Below, piece by piece: positions 49,101-60,770 of a stretch of 64,000 nucleotides of DNA (its first letter is position 1; every line of letters begins with the position of its first letter). Source of the stretch: Liolophura sinensis (taxonomy: Eukaryota > Mollusca > Polyplacophora > Chitonida > Chitonidae). The stretch covers positions 19,149,485 through 19,213,484 of the forward strand of contig NC_088296.1 of NCBI RefSeq assembly GCF_032854445.1, written 5' to 3'. The position numbers were made by a program, and so were the translations under genes. The notes under the pieces were generated by a model. The model was given only the letters and a program-made list of their open reading frames with translations. It did not search any database and was not told the origin of the DNA.

Positions 49101-52100
49101 GTCCGTTACCGTTTGTTGTGTGATTTTGGCCAACATTCCTCCATTCTGTTCACAAAAGGCTTTTGCATTTTCAAAGTCAGTCTCAGTATCGGATATTTTA
49201 TAAATCTTGCCTTTGTAGACATACTGGTTTCTATCTGCACTGCTGACAGCTGAAAATGTACCAATTTAATATTAGGAAGATGACGAGACGTGTAGATATA
49301 TTCACACATGTGCACATGCAGAAAACATTCTTGTACAAAAAAATGACTAGCTTTAGGTCAAACAAATACAAGTCCCAAGCAAGACTGATGTGAGCAAATT
49401 CGTGTTTCTGGAAATGTCTCTCTTTAAACAATGTGTGCGCTTGCAAGCCCCGTACATCACTGGTACGACTAGACAAACTTGACCTTTGGAGCCTTAGTGA
49501 TACACATACTCTTGCAAAGATTAAGTGTTGGTTGTAGTGTCCTCTTCCCGAACCATTTAATCGGAATTTAGCAAAAAACGCTTTCACGTATTTGTTAGAA
49601 TAATGTTGTGTTTTCCTTGTTATCTATAGAGAAAGCATGTGTTTAAAGTACCGTTAAATAAAATGTCGTAGCAAAGCTTGAAAAAGAGTTTTTTGTTTTG
49701 TTTTCTGACATCACTTCCTGTCTCATCACAGTTGCTCTAGTGATTTAGGCGTTTTTAATTTCTGTACAAGTTTTGCTAGTGGTAACAATGATGCAATGTA
49801 ATGCAAGAAGCGGCGCATACGCTATAAATGGTATGGTGGGCTTGATATTGGCGATAAGCGCGCATTTAGCACCGCCCTAGTTCCATTCTCATATTCAAGA
49901 GAGGACATTCATGAGCTTGTCTATCCTAAGGAAGATTGAAAATTGAAAAATGATTAGCTTCAAGTAAAACACCAGCCGAGGTATTGTCGCCTAAAGAGGA
50001 CTGTCGCACATAGGATTGTCGCACATAATTACGACTATATGCAAAATTTACCTAAAAGTAATATCTTTAAAGCTCGATCCTTTTCATTTACCAAGCTGTA
50101 TATTGATGATCTACTAGCGTTAAATAATCCCCATATTGATGAAGCTGTGAAGGAAACATATCTGCCTATATTAGATTTACAAGGAGACAACAGATAATCC
50201 TGATGGTACGTCTTACTTGGATCTATATCTGTACAAAGACGCACAAGGTCTCCTTTCACGCCGCCTTTACGACAAAAGGAATAATTTCAATTTTGATATT
50301 GTAAATTATCCTTATTTGGATAGCAATATACAAAAGGTTCGTGCATATGGCGTATACATATCTCGCCTTGTAGCATTTGTCAGATCTTGCTTAAATTGTG
50401 ATGATTTAAATCACAAGTTGTTTGTTCAAAAACTAGTTTGTCAAGGATACTCCATGAAACGCCTTCATTCTAAGTTTCTCAAATTTAACAATGAATATAA
50501 CTCTCTCGTTGGCAGGTATGGACAAAGCGTTGAGAATCTTTGGCGATCTGCAACGTGATCAACCGCATAGACGGCGTTTCTAGCACCTATCGCGTACATG
50601 GGGGTTTAACAACATAGATAGCGCTGGTTGACCAGTGTAACCGTCTATCTTGTATGTCATGTGAAACATCATAGATGGCGCCTCTTGTAGCATGAGATCA
50701 TTACATATTAACGGGAAAGACGTAATCGTCCGTTACTTTTGAATCACAATCTGTTCGGTCAAGGTCATCATTTTCGAATTGTATCTCATACCGCTTAACC
50801 AAGGGATAGGAGCCGTAAAGGTAGCCATGATCATTACATCTGCATGATGCCTTTATGAACAGTTGCAATCAAAGCGCGACTGAGATACCTTGTTTATTTG
50901 TTATATGACATGGAACTCTAAACGTCCGACATGGTATATGCATGTCGGACATGACGCTTATATTTTTAGACCATATAGATTATACGTTCATGGAATTTTT
51001 TATTAAAACAATTATTGCCAGTTTGGAGAATTGATTTTATCTTCATGCTTATTATTATAATTATTCCACACCTGAAGGCTAAGCGAGGACGATGGAAGTT
51101 CCTTTTTTTAGGTCTTAGTTGCGACTTGACCCAGGATTAACTCTCAATCTACCGCTCCCGAAGAGGCAGGATGTAATTTGGTGTATAGTATAAAATGGTC
51201 ATTAAGTTTCTCTTCGAAGAAAACTGTACCAGACCTTCTTCAGAACTTTTTCTTCATCATCAGTCATCAGGTATCACTTTTGTCTATAGCTTCGCGGAAT
51301 CCCCTTTGTTGTCATTAGTCAATAAATTTTTAAAAATAAAGGCTTACCTTAATAAATTTTAAGTCAATCTTTATTCTTATACATGAGCGTACGTCACTTC
51401 CATCGCGATCATCATTGCATTGAAACAACAACAACGTCTACAGTATACGACAAAGCAGAATCTCAAATACTCACGTCTTTAACTTTTGCACAGCATAAGA
51501 GACATGTTTAGACATTGTGAAATGATCAGTTAATAATCAAGGGAAAACTAACCGGGGAAAGTTTAGAACCATTGTCTTAAAAGTTTTCTAAAATTTCTAA
51601 ATTAATTAAATTTCAAAAAATGCAATTAGGATTAAGTTTTCTGAGGACACATGAAACCAGACACTCAAAGTTCTCTTCCCACTGGATTTATTTCCAATAG
51701 GCTAATTTGCACCATCCTGTGTGCATTTGTTCAAACGCAAAATCCGGGAAAATTTCAGATAGTCTTGGTTACCAAGACAACCGCCAATGTGAACAATGCG
51801 TGTTGGTCAGATTTATCTCATATCATTACTACAAAGTTATTGGACAAGTTTTGTGCAAATTACAGACAATTTTGTAAAATGGCCTAGACACCGGCCTTGA
51901 GCTGCTGGAGTGGGACTGAAATGTAAAATTCAGAAATAATAATGGACAGCGGAAAGTGACACTTCAGTTCGCAAGTGATAACATTAGATTTTACAGACAC
52001 TAAAAGGGTGCTGTTATTTAGCAATCAATGTATGTAATCTATACCAGACGTCAACTAATAAGGTCAATAATCGTAAAGCGAATTACCAAAGTGACGTTAA

Positions 52101-54848
52101 ACACAAATTACCAAAGAACTAAGAAAGGATATAAAGTACAAAAATAGGACGGAATCATACAAGTAGAAGCGATTAACAGTTTTCAATGATGTATAAAAGA
52201 CGCAAGGTATGTTCTAGGCGACTGAGTAAAATGAGTATTTAAATTGTGTACCTTGCCAGAATATCAGTTGTCGAGAACAAAATGTGTACCTCAGTTGAGC
52301 TTTGGTTGTAACTTTTCATATATCCAAGGTGTCGATCTGATTCAAAACGATAAATATTGCGCCCTAATTCCGAGTTAAGCAAAGTTAGACACAATCATGA
52401 AGCAGAGCGCCAGAGATACTTAACGCTCTGTCAATATTTACATACAAGAGAATTGTGCTCATAGTAAATTTAGTGAAGGCGTTTGATGGAATAACCATGA
52501 CACACTAGGTTTTGCAGTAATAACTTGTGATATTGATTATAATCGTCACAAGCATTATGTAACAAATGCTACAAAGCCAGATATGTACACGACAAAATGC
52601 AGAACCGTTCGGTATATTGTTGTCTCAATAAGGATAATATACAATGCCAAAATTCAAACCATCACTATTGTCGTGAAACCTACGAAAGAGGAAAGCGTTT
52701 TGGTCTTTGTACATATAAGGTTTAGATAAGATATACTGTAGTGGGAGTCTGGGGTTTCCTTTAAATCTAACGACGGTTGGTAAATATCTTTCACAGCTTT
52801 TGCTATACATGGATTGTGTAAAGTCAGCAGATCATTAGTATACGGTTTAGTTAATGAGAAAGATCGTGCCTGGTACGGATTACTCCTTCATCGTTTCTAC
52901 AGATAGTCACACTCATATGAGAATAGAGCGAGGGGTGGTGGGGGAACGAAAATTGTAGCCATCGGAATAGATATACTCTGTTGTGATATTATTTCTCCGA
53001 ATTTCACATAGATGTTATTTATGAGAAATTAAAGCAAAACGATGAAGATGAAAACATCCCTTGAATGGTAACTAGTATGTAGGAGAACTGAAGAAGGGCC
53101 TGTTGCCTCTGACATTAATGTAGTGCTGTTGTGCAGTTCAAAAAATTCAGGCGTTAAGTGTATGTGGATTCTTAAAAACTCCAAACGTCTCACTAAAGAA
53201 CTATACGCTCTAATACGCTCAAAGGACGTCATTTCTTGGTATTTCTCCACTGTCTGTACTATATCTTTCTGGAAATATGACATGATGTGTGTACACATAC
53301 CAAGTACCAATCTTGTGATAGTCTTGTGGCAGGACGAGTCTATGCCGCCAACTATCTCTAAACTATTAGTTTAGCCAGCCAGCAACTAGTGTCATTTGTA
53401 AAGCCCTTGGTATGACACTAGTTGCTAACATCTAATTGGATGTCTGTTCCAAAATGAAGCAAAGTTATCGACTGTAATGTCTTTGTGGTCTTTATAATTT
53501 GGGTTTTAAGTTTTTGTCTTCTATTAATTGAGTCTATATTGTTATGTATTTATAAATTATCAATAATCAGCATACAGTACTCACGCTTGAGCGAGCTATT
53601 CCAGAAGATAATAACCATCGCATAGCCGTGCAACGTAGAGCCCATTTTAGCGCTCGGCCATGGATAATTTCAAAGGGACACGTCCTTGCCTTTTCTATGA
53701 GACTGCGGGAGAGAGGGTTTTGACGAGGCGAATGCAGTGTGTTTGTGAAGCCCAGACGTCAGGATAGATTCTGAGGTGCAGTATCGATAGTTACAGATAA
53801 GATTAAACCTTTAAAACCGTAAATAAGTTATGATTGCGTTAGGGTGTACTTTACATAATTGTACACAAAATGAAGCAAACAAAATACTTGTTTGCTTTAA
53901 GTGAAATGAAACGTTTGTCAAGTAGCCAAAAAATTGCTTAGAGGTAATACTCCAGACGTAAGACGAGTCTGTACGCAATCTACGGCTTTGAGAAAAAACG
54001 TTGGGGGTACTAATGAAGGTGGTAATAGAGTTAAGAAAATGGTGTAAAATGATCCCGGTTAGCTGCTTGCTGAAGCGCCACTGACAAGAATACTTTTTTT
54101 TTAAAATTTATTTGTTTATTTATTTCCAGGGGCAGACCATACATGGGGGTCTGCACCTGTTTACAATTACGTTAAAGTAATTCGGCACAACGTTGCAAGG
54201 TGCTGAGTCATACACAATTCGCTAATATTGATTAAATTAAGACTATATAGGAACTCTAATTTTAGGAACAGTCTATTTTAACAGTCTGAACTGTTCTGAC
54301 TGGATGAAATAGGATATGTCCTGACAGACACGGATCAGATAAGGTAGTACAGAAAGTGCGGAAGAGGGCGTTACTTGTGGGGAAGTGCATATAATACTGT
54401 GTTCAGAGCGTGCATGCTATCACTTGTTTTAGACAAACCTACCAGGTGGCTGACAGTTATCTTGCTGTGAATCGACACCATATTAAACGTACTTCTACCC
54501 ATGATGGCTTTTGAACAATTAAAATGGAATCCTGTGGTTGACTGGATGTTACGTTACCAACCCCCATAACATTATCATTTAAGCCATAAAGATAAACTGA
54601 GCCAAGCTCCAGCATTCAAAATACTTGTCTGTCACGGATTTTCCTTTCGACATCGGAATCAAAATCGCCTGAAGACAAATTACGTATATTACTTGAATGC
54701 TGAAGTTGTCCAATCATCACCCGAGAAATCAAAATGTTTTCATATTAGCAGTTGTGTCTTCCAAGTAAATGTGGCAGCAATACTCACATTCCACAAGCGT
54801 ATTCCAGAAGATGACAACCATCAGGCAGGCGTACAGCGTCAAACACAT
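38992..54848 (-). CDS. Gene B: second complete two-CTLD, hinge and PAN protein
   Basis: Exons are 54848-54788, 49249-48992, 47598-47440, 44381-44124, 42949-42794, 40503-40402 and 39215-38992. They have the same lengths and phases as gene A, giving a 405-residue open frame. The gene spans the unit 3/unit 2 border, so its 5' half comes from the diverged unit 3 and its 3' half from unit 2. Its upstream DNA differs from the other genes, because a Tc1 fragment replaces the region starting 185 bp before the ATG. It could also use an alternative signal exon at 53645-53585. Its role is presumably like that of gene A. Confidence 0.75.
40037..40108. repeat. (TA)n microsatellite, unit 2
   Basis: About 36 TA steps at the same place as in unit 1. 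Confidence 0.95.
40402..40503 (-). CDS. Gene B exon 6: Pro/Lys-rich hinge
   Basis: 102 nt, phase 1. Same linker peptide as gene A (KPVLEPKVKPDLESKQKP), with an intact acceptor and donor. Confidence 0.7.
41397..41885. repeat. Degenerate ~16 bp minisatellite (unit 2)
   Basis: Copy of the unit 1 array with only a few base changes and no gain or loss of repeat units that I can see. Confidence 0.8.
42097..42249 (-). mobile_element. 5'-truncated SINE (unit 2)
   Basis: Same insertion as 19205-19358, flanked by TCCTTAGA at 42089-42096 and 42250-42257. Confidence 0.75.
42794..42949 (-). CDS. Gene B exon 5: CTLD-2, C-terminal half
   Basis: 156 nt, phase 1. The exon translation is the same as gene A exon 5 (DCGRLC, WEWTQAYC, KFVCEYG), and the splice borders are kept. 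Confidence 0.82.
43721..43739. repeat. Poly(G) tract, 19 G in unit 2
   Basis: The same place has 11 G in unit 1 (20833-20843). It lies in the intron between the CTLD-2 exons. Confidence 0.9.
44124..44381 (-). CDS. Gene B exon 4: CTLD-2, N-terminal half
   Basis: 258 nt, phase 1. The translation is the same as gene A exon 4, including CEKDGGRLAKI and NCVWIGVSD. Confidence 0.85.
47440..47598 (-). CDS. Gene B exon 3: CTLD-1, C-terminal half
   Basis: 159 nt with an ATTGTAG acceptor and a GTGAGT donor. Nearly identical to gene A exon 3, with Ser for Gly after WEQVRC. The frame is open. Confidence 0.82.
48992..49249 (-). CDS. Gene B exon 2: CTLD-1, N-terminal half
   Basis: 258 nt, phase 1. It has the same motifs as gene A exon 2 (CEQNGG block, NCAWIGASD, WKWTDG). 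It differs at several residues, for example Arg for Ser after SSAD, Glu for Lys after TETDF, and Val-Thr for Ala-Ser before GRWKW. It remains fully open. Confidence 0.85.
50037..50558 (+). mobile_element. Reverse-transcriptase fossil with YIDD box (unit 3, diverged)
   Basis: Same fragment with several replacements (for example YISRLVAFVRSCLNCDD) and a stop slightly earlier at 50558. The short GTCGCACATA repeat just before it has one unit fewer than in units 1 and 2. Confidence 0.65.
51501..51997. other. 497 bp insertion private to unit 3
   Basis: Relative to unit 1 (AGCATAAGA joined to CACTAAAAGG) the insert is flanked by AGA on both sides. It holds a 79-codon plus-strand frame (51651-51887) with no recognised motif, no terminal inverted repeats I can see and no poly(A). 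Nature unknown. Confidence 0.55.
52450..52875 (-). mobile_element. Second inverted reverse-transcriptase fossil (unit 3)
   Basis: Counterpart of 6590-7015. A frame here reads KPYMYKDQNAF, then FGIVYYPY, which joins the SYLDL strand to the following block. Confidence 0.55.
53585..53645 (-). CDS. Alternative signal-peptide exon of gene B (donor intact)
   Basis: A 61 nt exon with the same length, phase and core (AMVIIFWN) as the first signal exon lies 1.2 kb downstream. ATG is at 53645 and a perfect GTGAGT donor follows 53585. It is a duplicate of the first signal exon and could start an alternative transcript that splices to CTLD-1. In units 1 and 2 the same exon has lost its donor. Confidence 0.5.
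54788..54848 (-). CDS. Gene B exon 1: signal peptide
   Basis: 61 nt with ATG at 54848 and the donor GTGAGT. The peptide matches that of gene A, with the core ACLMVVIFW. The DNA upstream of 55033 is private to this unit. Confidence 0.65.
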
Positions 54849-55033
54849 TTTAGGGTCGCAGCCATATACCGTCGATAATTCCACAGACTTGTACACTTGT
54901 CGTTGTTAGGGTATTTGTTGGGCAGTAATGCTATCTTATGTTAAAAACTTCAGCGGCGTTACATAACAAATCAATAAAACGTGCGCTTACATCGTAGCAG
55001 AAAACAACAGGATGACAATGTTGGCAAGTTGAC

Positions 55034-55634
55034 TCGTATGACCACCACGAGCTGCAATCACTGCACGGCATCTCCTTGGACAAGAACGGATAAGACGCCG
55101 GATTCTCTCCTTGGGAATGGCCCTCCACTCCTCTTGTAACGCAACGGCGAGCTGTTGAAGCGTCTGTGGCGGTGGCTGACGTTGACGCACGTGTCGATCC
55201 AGAGTATCCCACAGGTGTTCAATAAGGTTGAGGTCTGGTGATTTAGAGGGCCACGGCAAGACATTGACGTTGGAATCCTGCAGAAAGTTCCTTGTTGCAC
55301 GTGCAGTATGACGCCTGGCATTGTCCTGTTGAAAAAGCTGTGTCTGTCTGTCAATAATCGGGAGAAGGTGGGGCTGTAATACGTGGTTGATGCAACGTTG
55401 GCCTGTCAGGTTCCCTGGAACCGATCACCAAGTCTGGTTTCTGGTTGTACGAGATGGCTCCCCAAACCATAACACTGCCTCCGCCAAATCTGTCCACCTG
55501 CCGGACGCAGATGGGCGCAAAGCGTTCATGACGTCTCGTATACACACGCTGTCTTCCGTCGTGACGTGTACAAAGAAAACTGGATTCATCAGAAAACCAG
55601 ATGCGCCTCCAGTTTTGTAAAGTCCATATCATTA
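55034..55634 (-). mobile_element. Tc1-family transposase fragment, unit 3 only
   Basis: The minus strand encodes the catalytic core of a Tc1 transposase: FSDESSF (first Asp), GGGSVMVWGAIS, QQDNARRH (second Asp) and SPDLNLIEHLWD (Glu), ending at ARGGHT. Thirty-four residues lie between the second Asp and the Glu, the DD34E spacing of Tc1. One extra base near 55425 shifts the frame. Both terminal inverted repeats and the DNA-binding N-terminus are missing. It stands in place of ~815 bp present in unit 1 (9228-10042), so it looks like a filler captured at a repaired break rather than a transposition. Confidence 0.85.
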
Positions 55635-56389
55635 CCATAGAGAGTAAAACCCGAGCACTGACGAAAGTGTGATGGTTGACGAATGTTCCATGGCTTAAGT
55701 AGAATTAGTTGAAAAATAATACAGTGATGTTAATTCCATCTTATGTGGCGTCACCGCTTTAGAATCACACAAAATGCTGAGTTGTCATCATATTCAATAT
55801 ACACTCATATTTTGACATGTTTATATCTTTTGGTACACACACAGATAACATTTCCATACATTTGTGTCTACATACATATATTTCACTTAGCCGAAAAAGT
55901 TAATCGCACGAAGTCGGTAAGCGAGAGATGTTTTGTGAGTATTATCATAGTGTTATACAGCCTTCCTAGAAGTCGATTAACAGTCTAAACCAAAACATCT
56001 TGAGGGGCAAACAGCTTAGCAGGAGTTAACAAATTTCTTTTGCTCTTGAGTACTATTCAGTATGTTGTAACGATATATGACATTTAGGGTCAGAGCTGCA
56101 ATATGCTTTTCATAAATGAAAAAAATGTCCTCTTCACAAAACAGGGAGTAATAATAACATGTCTTCCAAATCCTAAGAAACCAAGGGATTTTTTGAAAAA
56201 AAAAACTGGCGGCCAATAACTTTACTAAATCTTAATTACAAACAAATTAGTTCCAGTGTTGTAGATAGAATTTGTATTATGTAAGGTTACTCAAGAGGAT
56301 CAGAAAGGTTTCTTTTCAGAAAAATGTATTGACAAAGATATTCGCCTAATTTAAGATATTATGTTTGAAATGTTGAATATTGAAATCTT

Positions 56390-56725
56390 GAGGATGCGCC
56401 CGTCCATTGACTGAAAATGCATTAGACTCCGTGTCATGGAAGTTTATTCAACAAATGATGGAAACATTGGGGTTTGGTAATGACTTTTAAAGATGGATAG
56501 ATATTAGAAGATAGTTGTATACTACAAATTTTGAATATATCCTCTGCAGTCTTAATCAGTACAAGTTGTAGACAAGAAAATCCGATTTCGCCGCATTGTT
56601 ATAAGAAACAATGAAAAAATAAAGGATTTGAATGTAAACGGAATGGGAAATAAATTCAGTCAATTTGACGGTACTCAATTTATTGTGGACTAATTCCAAA
56701 ACACATTGGAAGAATCATTAAACTA
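56390..56725 (+). mobile_element. Degenerate LINE reverse-transcriptase fragment (unit 3)
   Basis: Same fragment. Downstream, an open stretch begins EESLNYLNLYY and runs to about 56891. Confidence 0.55.
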
Positions 56726-57551
56726 TCTAAATCTTTATTATATATATATTCAGGAATATAAATCAATAAAGAAAAATGAAAGCAGCGTGGTAGGTCTCTT
56801 TGTATGGGTGCAGTCTAATGGTACGTCAGGACTTAAAGCGAGACTGTATGAAGGAGCTAACCATATTTCAGTGAAAATAATTGACAAATAATGTCGATTG
56901 CAACTAAACATCGGGATAAATTAAATACAATAAAAAAACCCTTTTTGGACTGAAACGCTGGACGCTTGGGAAGCTATAAGGTATGTAAAGAATAAACAAA
57001 TGTATAAATATGCGAGTAGGGGGTGAAAGTGTGGCCGCAAAGACGCATCCTCAAAATTGTTTTGCTGGACCTGCTTCGAGGACTCGATAGTGCTTTGCAG
57101 TAAGGTATTTTTTGTATTTATTAATTTACAAACCGCAAATTGGATGCGTTCCAATGTCACCTGTTTTTCATACCCTAGAGGAGGCTTTTGCGGCAAAGGT
57201 GTTTAGCGTCCCAGTGTGGTGCAATGAGCCAGGGGCATCTGAACCCAAGCCCAGCTTGTGCCAGCTTTCTCGCCGGCCATACGTTTGAAGGTATGCGAGC
57301 AAATTGCGAATGACCGTGGGTTTCCCTAGGGTTCTGTCCGCCGTGGTATATAAGTAATATGGTCCTGAATGCGTCGTAAAACACCAATCAAGTGAATAAA
57401 TAAACATACCCTCGATTTCTGGTAGGAATCAGTTTTAAAACTATAAAAAACTTCCCTGCCCGGTTTCCTCCCACCATAATAGTACCGTGGGAGAAGTGAT
57501 TTATTTTTGAGTACGCCGTATAGCGCCAGTAAAATAAGTGAATAAATAACT

Positions 57552-57552
<1 letters not shown>

Positions 57553-57586
<34 letters not shown>

Positions 57587-57588
57587 CT
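57553..57588. repeat. (GCAC)n tract, expanded in unit 3
   Basis: About nine GCAC steps. Units 1 and 2 have a shorter, interrupted version (12077-12100, 34969-34992). Confidence 0.85.
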
Positions 57589-58037
57589 TACACACCCACA
57601 CAGAGACCCTGGGCATTACATTCTTCCTTTTCTCCTGTAGTTCTGCCTTTGATACGTATACTGTTGAAATATATACTTAGAAAGAATACTGAAAGAATAT
57701 ACCCAGTCCACAGCAATATAAATTTGATATATTCCACAAATTACAATTATAATTAGATTTCAATCTAAACGTCTAAACAGACACTCTTGTACAAAATGGA
57801 TGTCCTGCGCCAATAAGCGCAAGGCCAATTCCCAAAACCAGATTCCACACAAAACACCAGAGTACATGTATTAGGAAAGTATATTCAGAAATTATGCAGG
57901 ATTTATACAACGAGAAGCAGTCAACAGTTTTACAATAATGGCGGGAAAACACAAAGAATGTTATAGGCGAATTAATTATTAAATCAATATCAAAATCCTG
58001 CTACAATCTACTTGGCATTTTGAATTCAACCAAATGA

Positions 58038-58318
58038 TTTCTTTTTTTTTTTTTTTTTTTTTTTTTTGATTGGTGTTTTACGCCGTACTCAAGATTATTT
58101 CACTTATACGACGGCGGCCAGCATTATGGTGGGTGGAAACCGGGCACAGCCCGGGGGAAACCCACGACCATCCGCAGGTTGCTGGCAGACCTTCCCACGT
58201 ACGGCTGGAGAGGAAGGCAGCATGAGCTGGTCTTGAACTCACAGCGACCGCATTGGTGAGAGGCTTCTGGGTCATTACGCTGCGCTAGCGCGCTAACCGA
58301 CTGAGCCACGGAGGCCCC
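58038..58318 (-). mobile_element. Full-length tRNA-derived SINE, private to unit 3
   Basis: Minus orientation. The 5' end is GGGGCCTCCGTGGCTCAG, with A box TGGCTCAGTCGG, B box GTTCAAGAC and a long poly(A) (plus-strand T run at 58042-58067). It is flanked by the 12 bp target duplication TCAACCAAATGA at 58026-58037 and 58319-58330. Units 1 and 2 hold the empty site (one TCAACCAAATGA), so it inserted after the units separated. Confidence 0.9.
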
Positions 58319-58647
58319 TCAACCAAATGAAGTATGTGAGTTGTTTCTTTGATTGAAATGTTCAGATATATTATGTGGCGATCTAATTTAACATGATGAT
58401 TGTCTGGACCTTACCCGCAGGTTAATCGCATTTAGATACAGTTATGACGCAAATTGCCATAGATGTCCCAAAATTTTATTCGCAATACCAAAACGCCTCA
58501 GGTATGTCACAGCAGTGTTATAAGCGTCTAACAGCAAATATATGCGTTGAAAAGGACATTGGGATACCAGCTGTCAACCACTGATAAAAGAGCTATCTCA
58601 CTGGCTACAGTAAGATAACACTTTCGTTATTACACACCCCAACGCCA

Positions 58648-58787
58648 TGACGTCACAATAAACACTTTTGTTTTATGACATTTTAATCCGAGCTGAACAA
58701 AATGACGTCATCATTTAAAGTTCAGTCACATTTAACGTATCTTACGTCACGCAACAGCAAACGACGTCATACGTCACGTGCGACGTC
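58648..58787. promoter_or_regulatory. Cluster of CRE-like ACGTCA sites (unit 3)
   Basis: TGACGTCA at 58648 and 58703 with the same three downstream ACGTCA sites. Confidence 0.45.
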
Positions 58788-60770
58788 TCGCTATATACAA
58801 AAGTCTGCGAAGATCTCCAGGCAAAAACATTGCTTAAACGTGTTTAATTACACACAATCAACATATTGTCAAAATTTAAATAATAAATAGAATATTGTTA
58901 ACAGAAAGTTAAATGTTATAAATATTTTTTTTCTGGAAATGTGGAAATGATAAGCCAACAGACGCGAGTTATCGTTTTCACTTCTCACACGAAAAATATT
59001 TATGATGTCCAGCTTCACTGTGCAATATCCTCTCTCTGTTCGTCCTCCGATGTTCCAGTGGAAGGCGAAAAACATTTTATGGAAAATATATTTACATGTA
59101 ATAACGCCGTGAACAAAACTCTAACTATATGTAAAATGAAATCACTTCACAACTCAATAGCTTATATTCACAAACCAAATATAAGAATATCACGAACTGC
59201 TAACAGCTTTATCTTCAACTGACACAGAAATCTGACAGATTCTGTGTTTGTGTCTCAAAGGTTGCACACTATTGTACAGGCCATACATTAAATGTGTAAA
59301 TAACCTACAATCGTGTTCATGGCTAAAGACAAATTTAGACTTTATTAGTTGAGGACTGGCAGTTTGTGAACTCGTTTTGCCTCATTGATGTCAGTCAAGT
59401 TCTATGTTAGAGGAAAGCAAGAAAAAATGTACAAGTAATAAAGGAAAAGTGCAGAGGAAACTCAGCAGAGGAAACCGCAGTGCGCGTGTTACTCGATGGA
59501 ATTTCATTGGAGGGTGCTACAATATACAGCGGTGTATAGCTACATTTATTGACACAACGTCAGCCCGACCCCATTATCGACAACAAGGAAACGCAACGTT
59601 TATTTTACCTCTCTAACATGGTAGTTAATTTTGCGTAGCGGTATCACATTCAAAGCAGTAGCCTATGGCAGATACAAGTTGTGGACTGTTGATACAGTAA
59701 GCCTGCTGTATCACTTTTGAGTAGCCTGCAGATGCGCGGCAGGGGTATTCCTTGTTCAGCTCGTAGCTTCTGCAGGGGATGGGGGTTGTTCTGGCGATTT
59801 TTTTCCACTATTAATTATTTATAACATTACAAAAGGCTTGTTGTACAACTAGATTCAAACTCAATTCTGAAACAAATAGAAACAAATGTAAGCTCCTCTG
59901 AGACTGTTCTAGGCATTGGACTGTCGCTGAATTTCATGCTTTAGTTTTGTGGTGGTGGCTTTTGAGATGAGAGCAGCGCTGACCTAGTTATCGTGGACGT
60001 CAGGGAAAACACCCGACTTGAACACAGCGTTTGAAAATAATTTTACTGTATTTTATAAAAGAAAAGAGAAAAAATTCATCCCTTGTATGCACGAAAGACG
60101 AGCAAATTTAGCTCCTTAATTCTCATTAATTATAAAAAAAATTATATCAAATTTAAATTAATTTGAAAGCACTGTCCGATGAGATGCCGTCTCCTCAGTC
60201 CTTTCTGCCTCCTGCAGATCAAATGAATTTTTACTGACTCTGGTATATTTGTTATTTAGAAACTGCTGACTAAGCGGTAAAATGAACGACAAAAAGTGCA
60301 TTTGTATAAGTTGAACAGCGTGTCTAAGTAGGCGTATGGACTACTGGGAAAATGAATGCGGTTTGGTCCGAGACTGTATGCTGACTGACCTAATATGTAA
60401 TACCGTCGTTGAATATGGTTGTAATTTTTCTGTGTAGCTCTGTGTTATCATGTCACTTTATATAGGGAATGGGTAAAGCCTACGTCACAGCTTAGGCCGT
60501 GCATTTCTAAAAGCAACGTGTCGGATAGAATTCTCAATATGTCTGGCTCGACTTACACCAGCCATTTGTGCAGCACTGTCATATTGTTCTACATGGTATT
60601 TTGCGAAATCTCATTAAAATAATGAAGTATTACACTTTTTAGAAAGCTTGGGAATCCTTCTTTCCACTAAAATATGTTTTAGCCATGTGCTTTCTTGTCC
60701 TTTAAGCCATTGTGCCAGGGGGCATGTAAATTGCTGTCATTTATGCATTTACAAGGACAGTTAGAATAAA

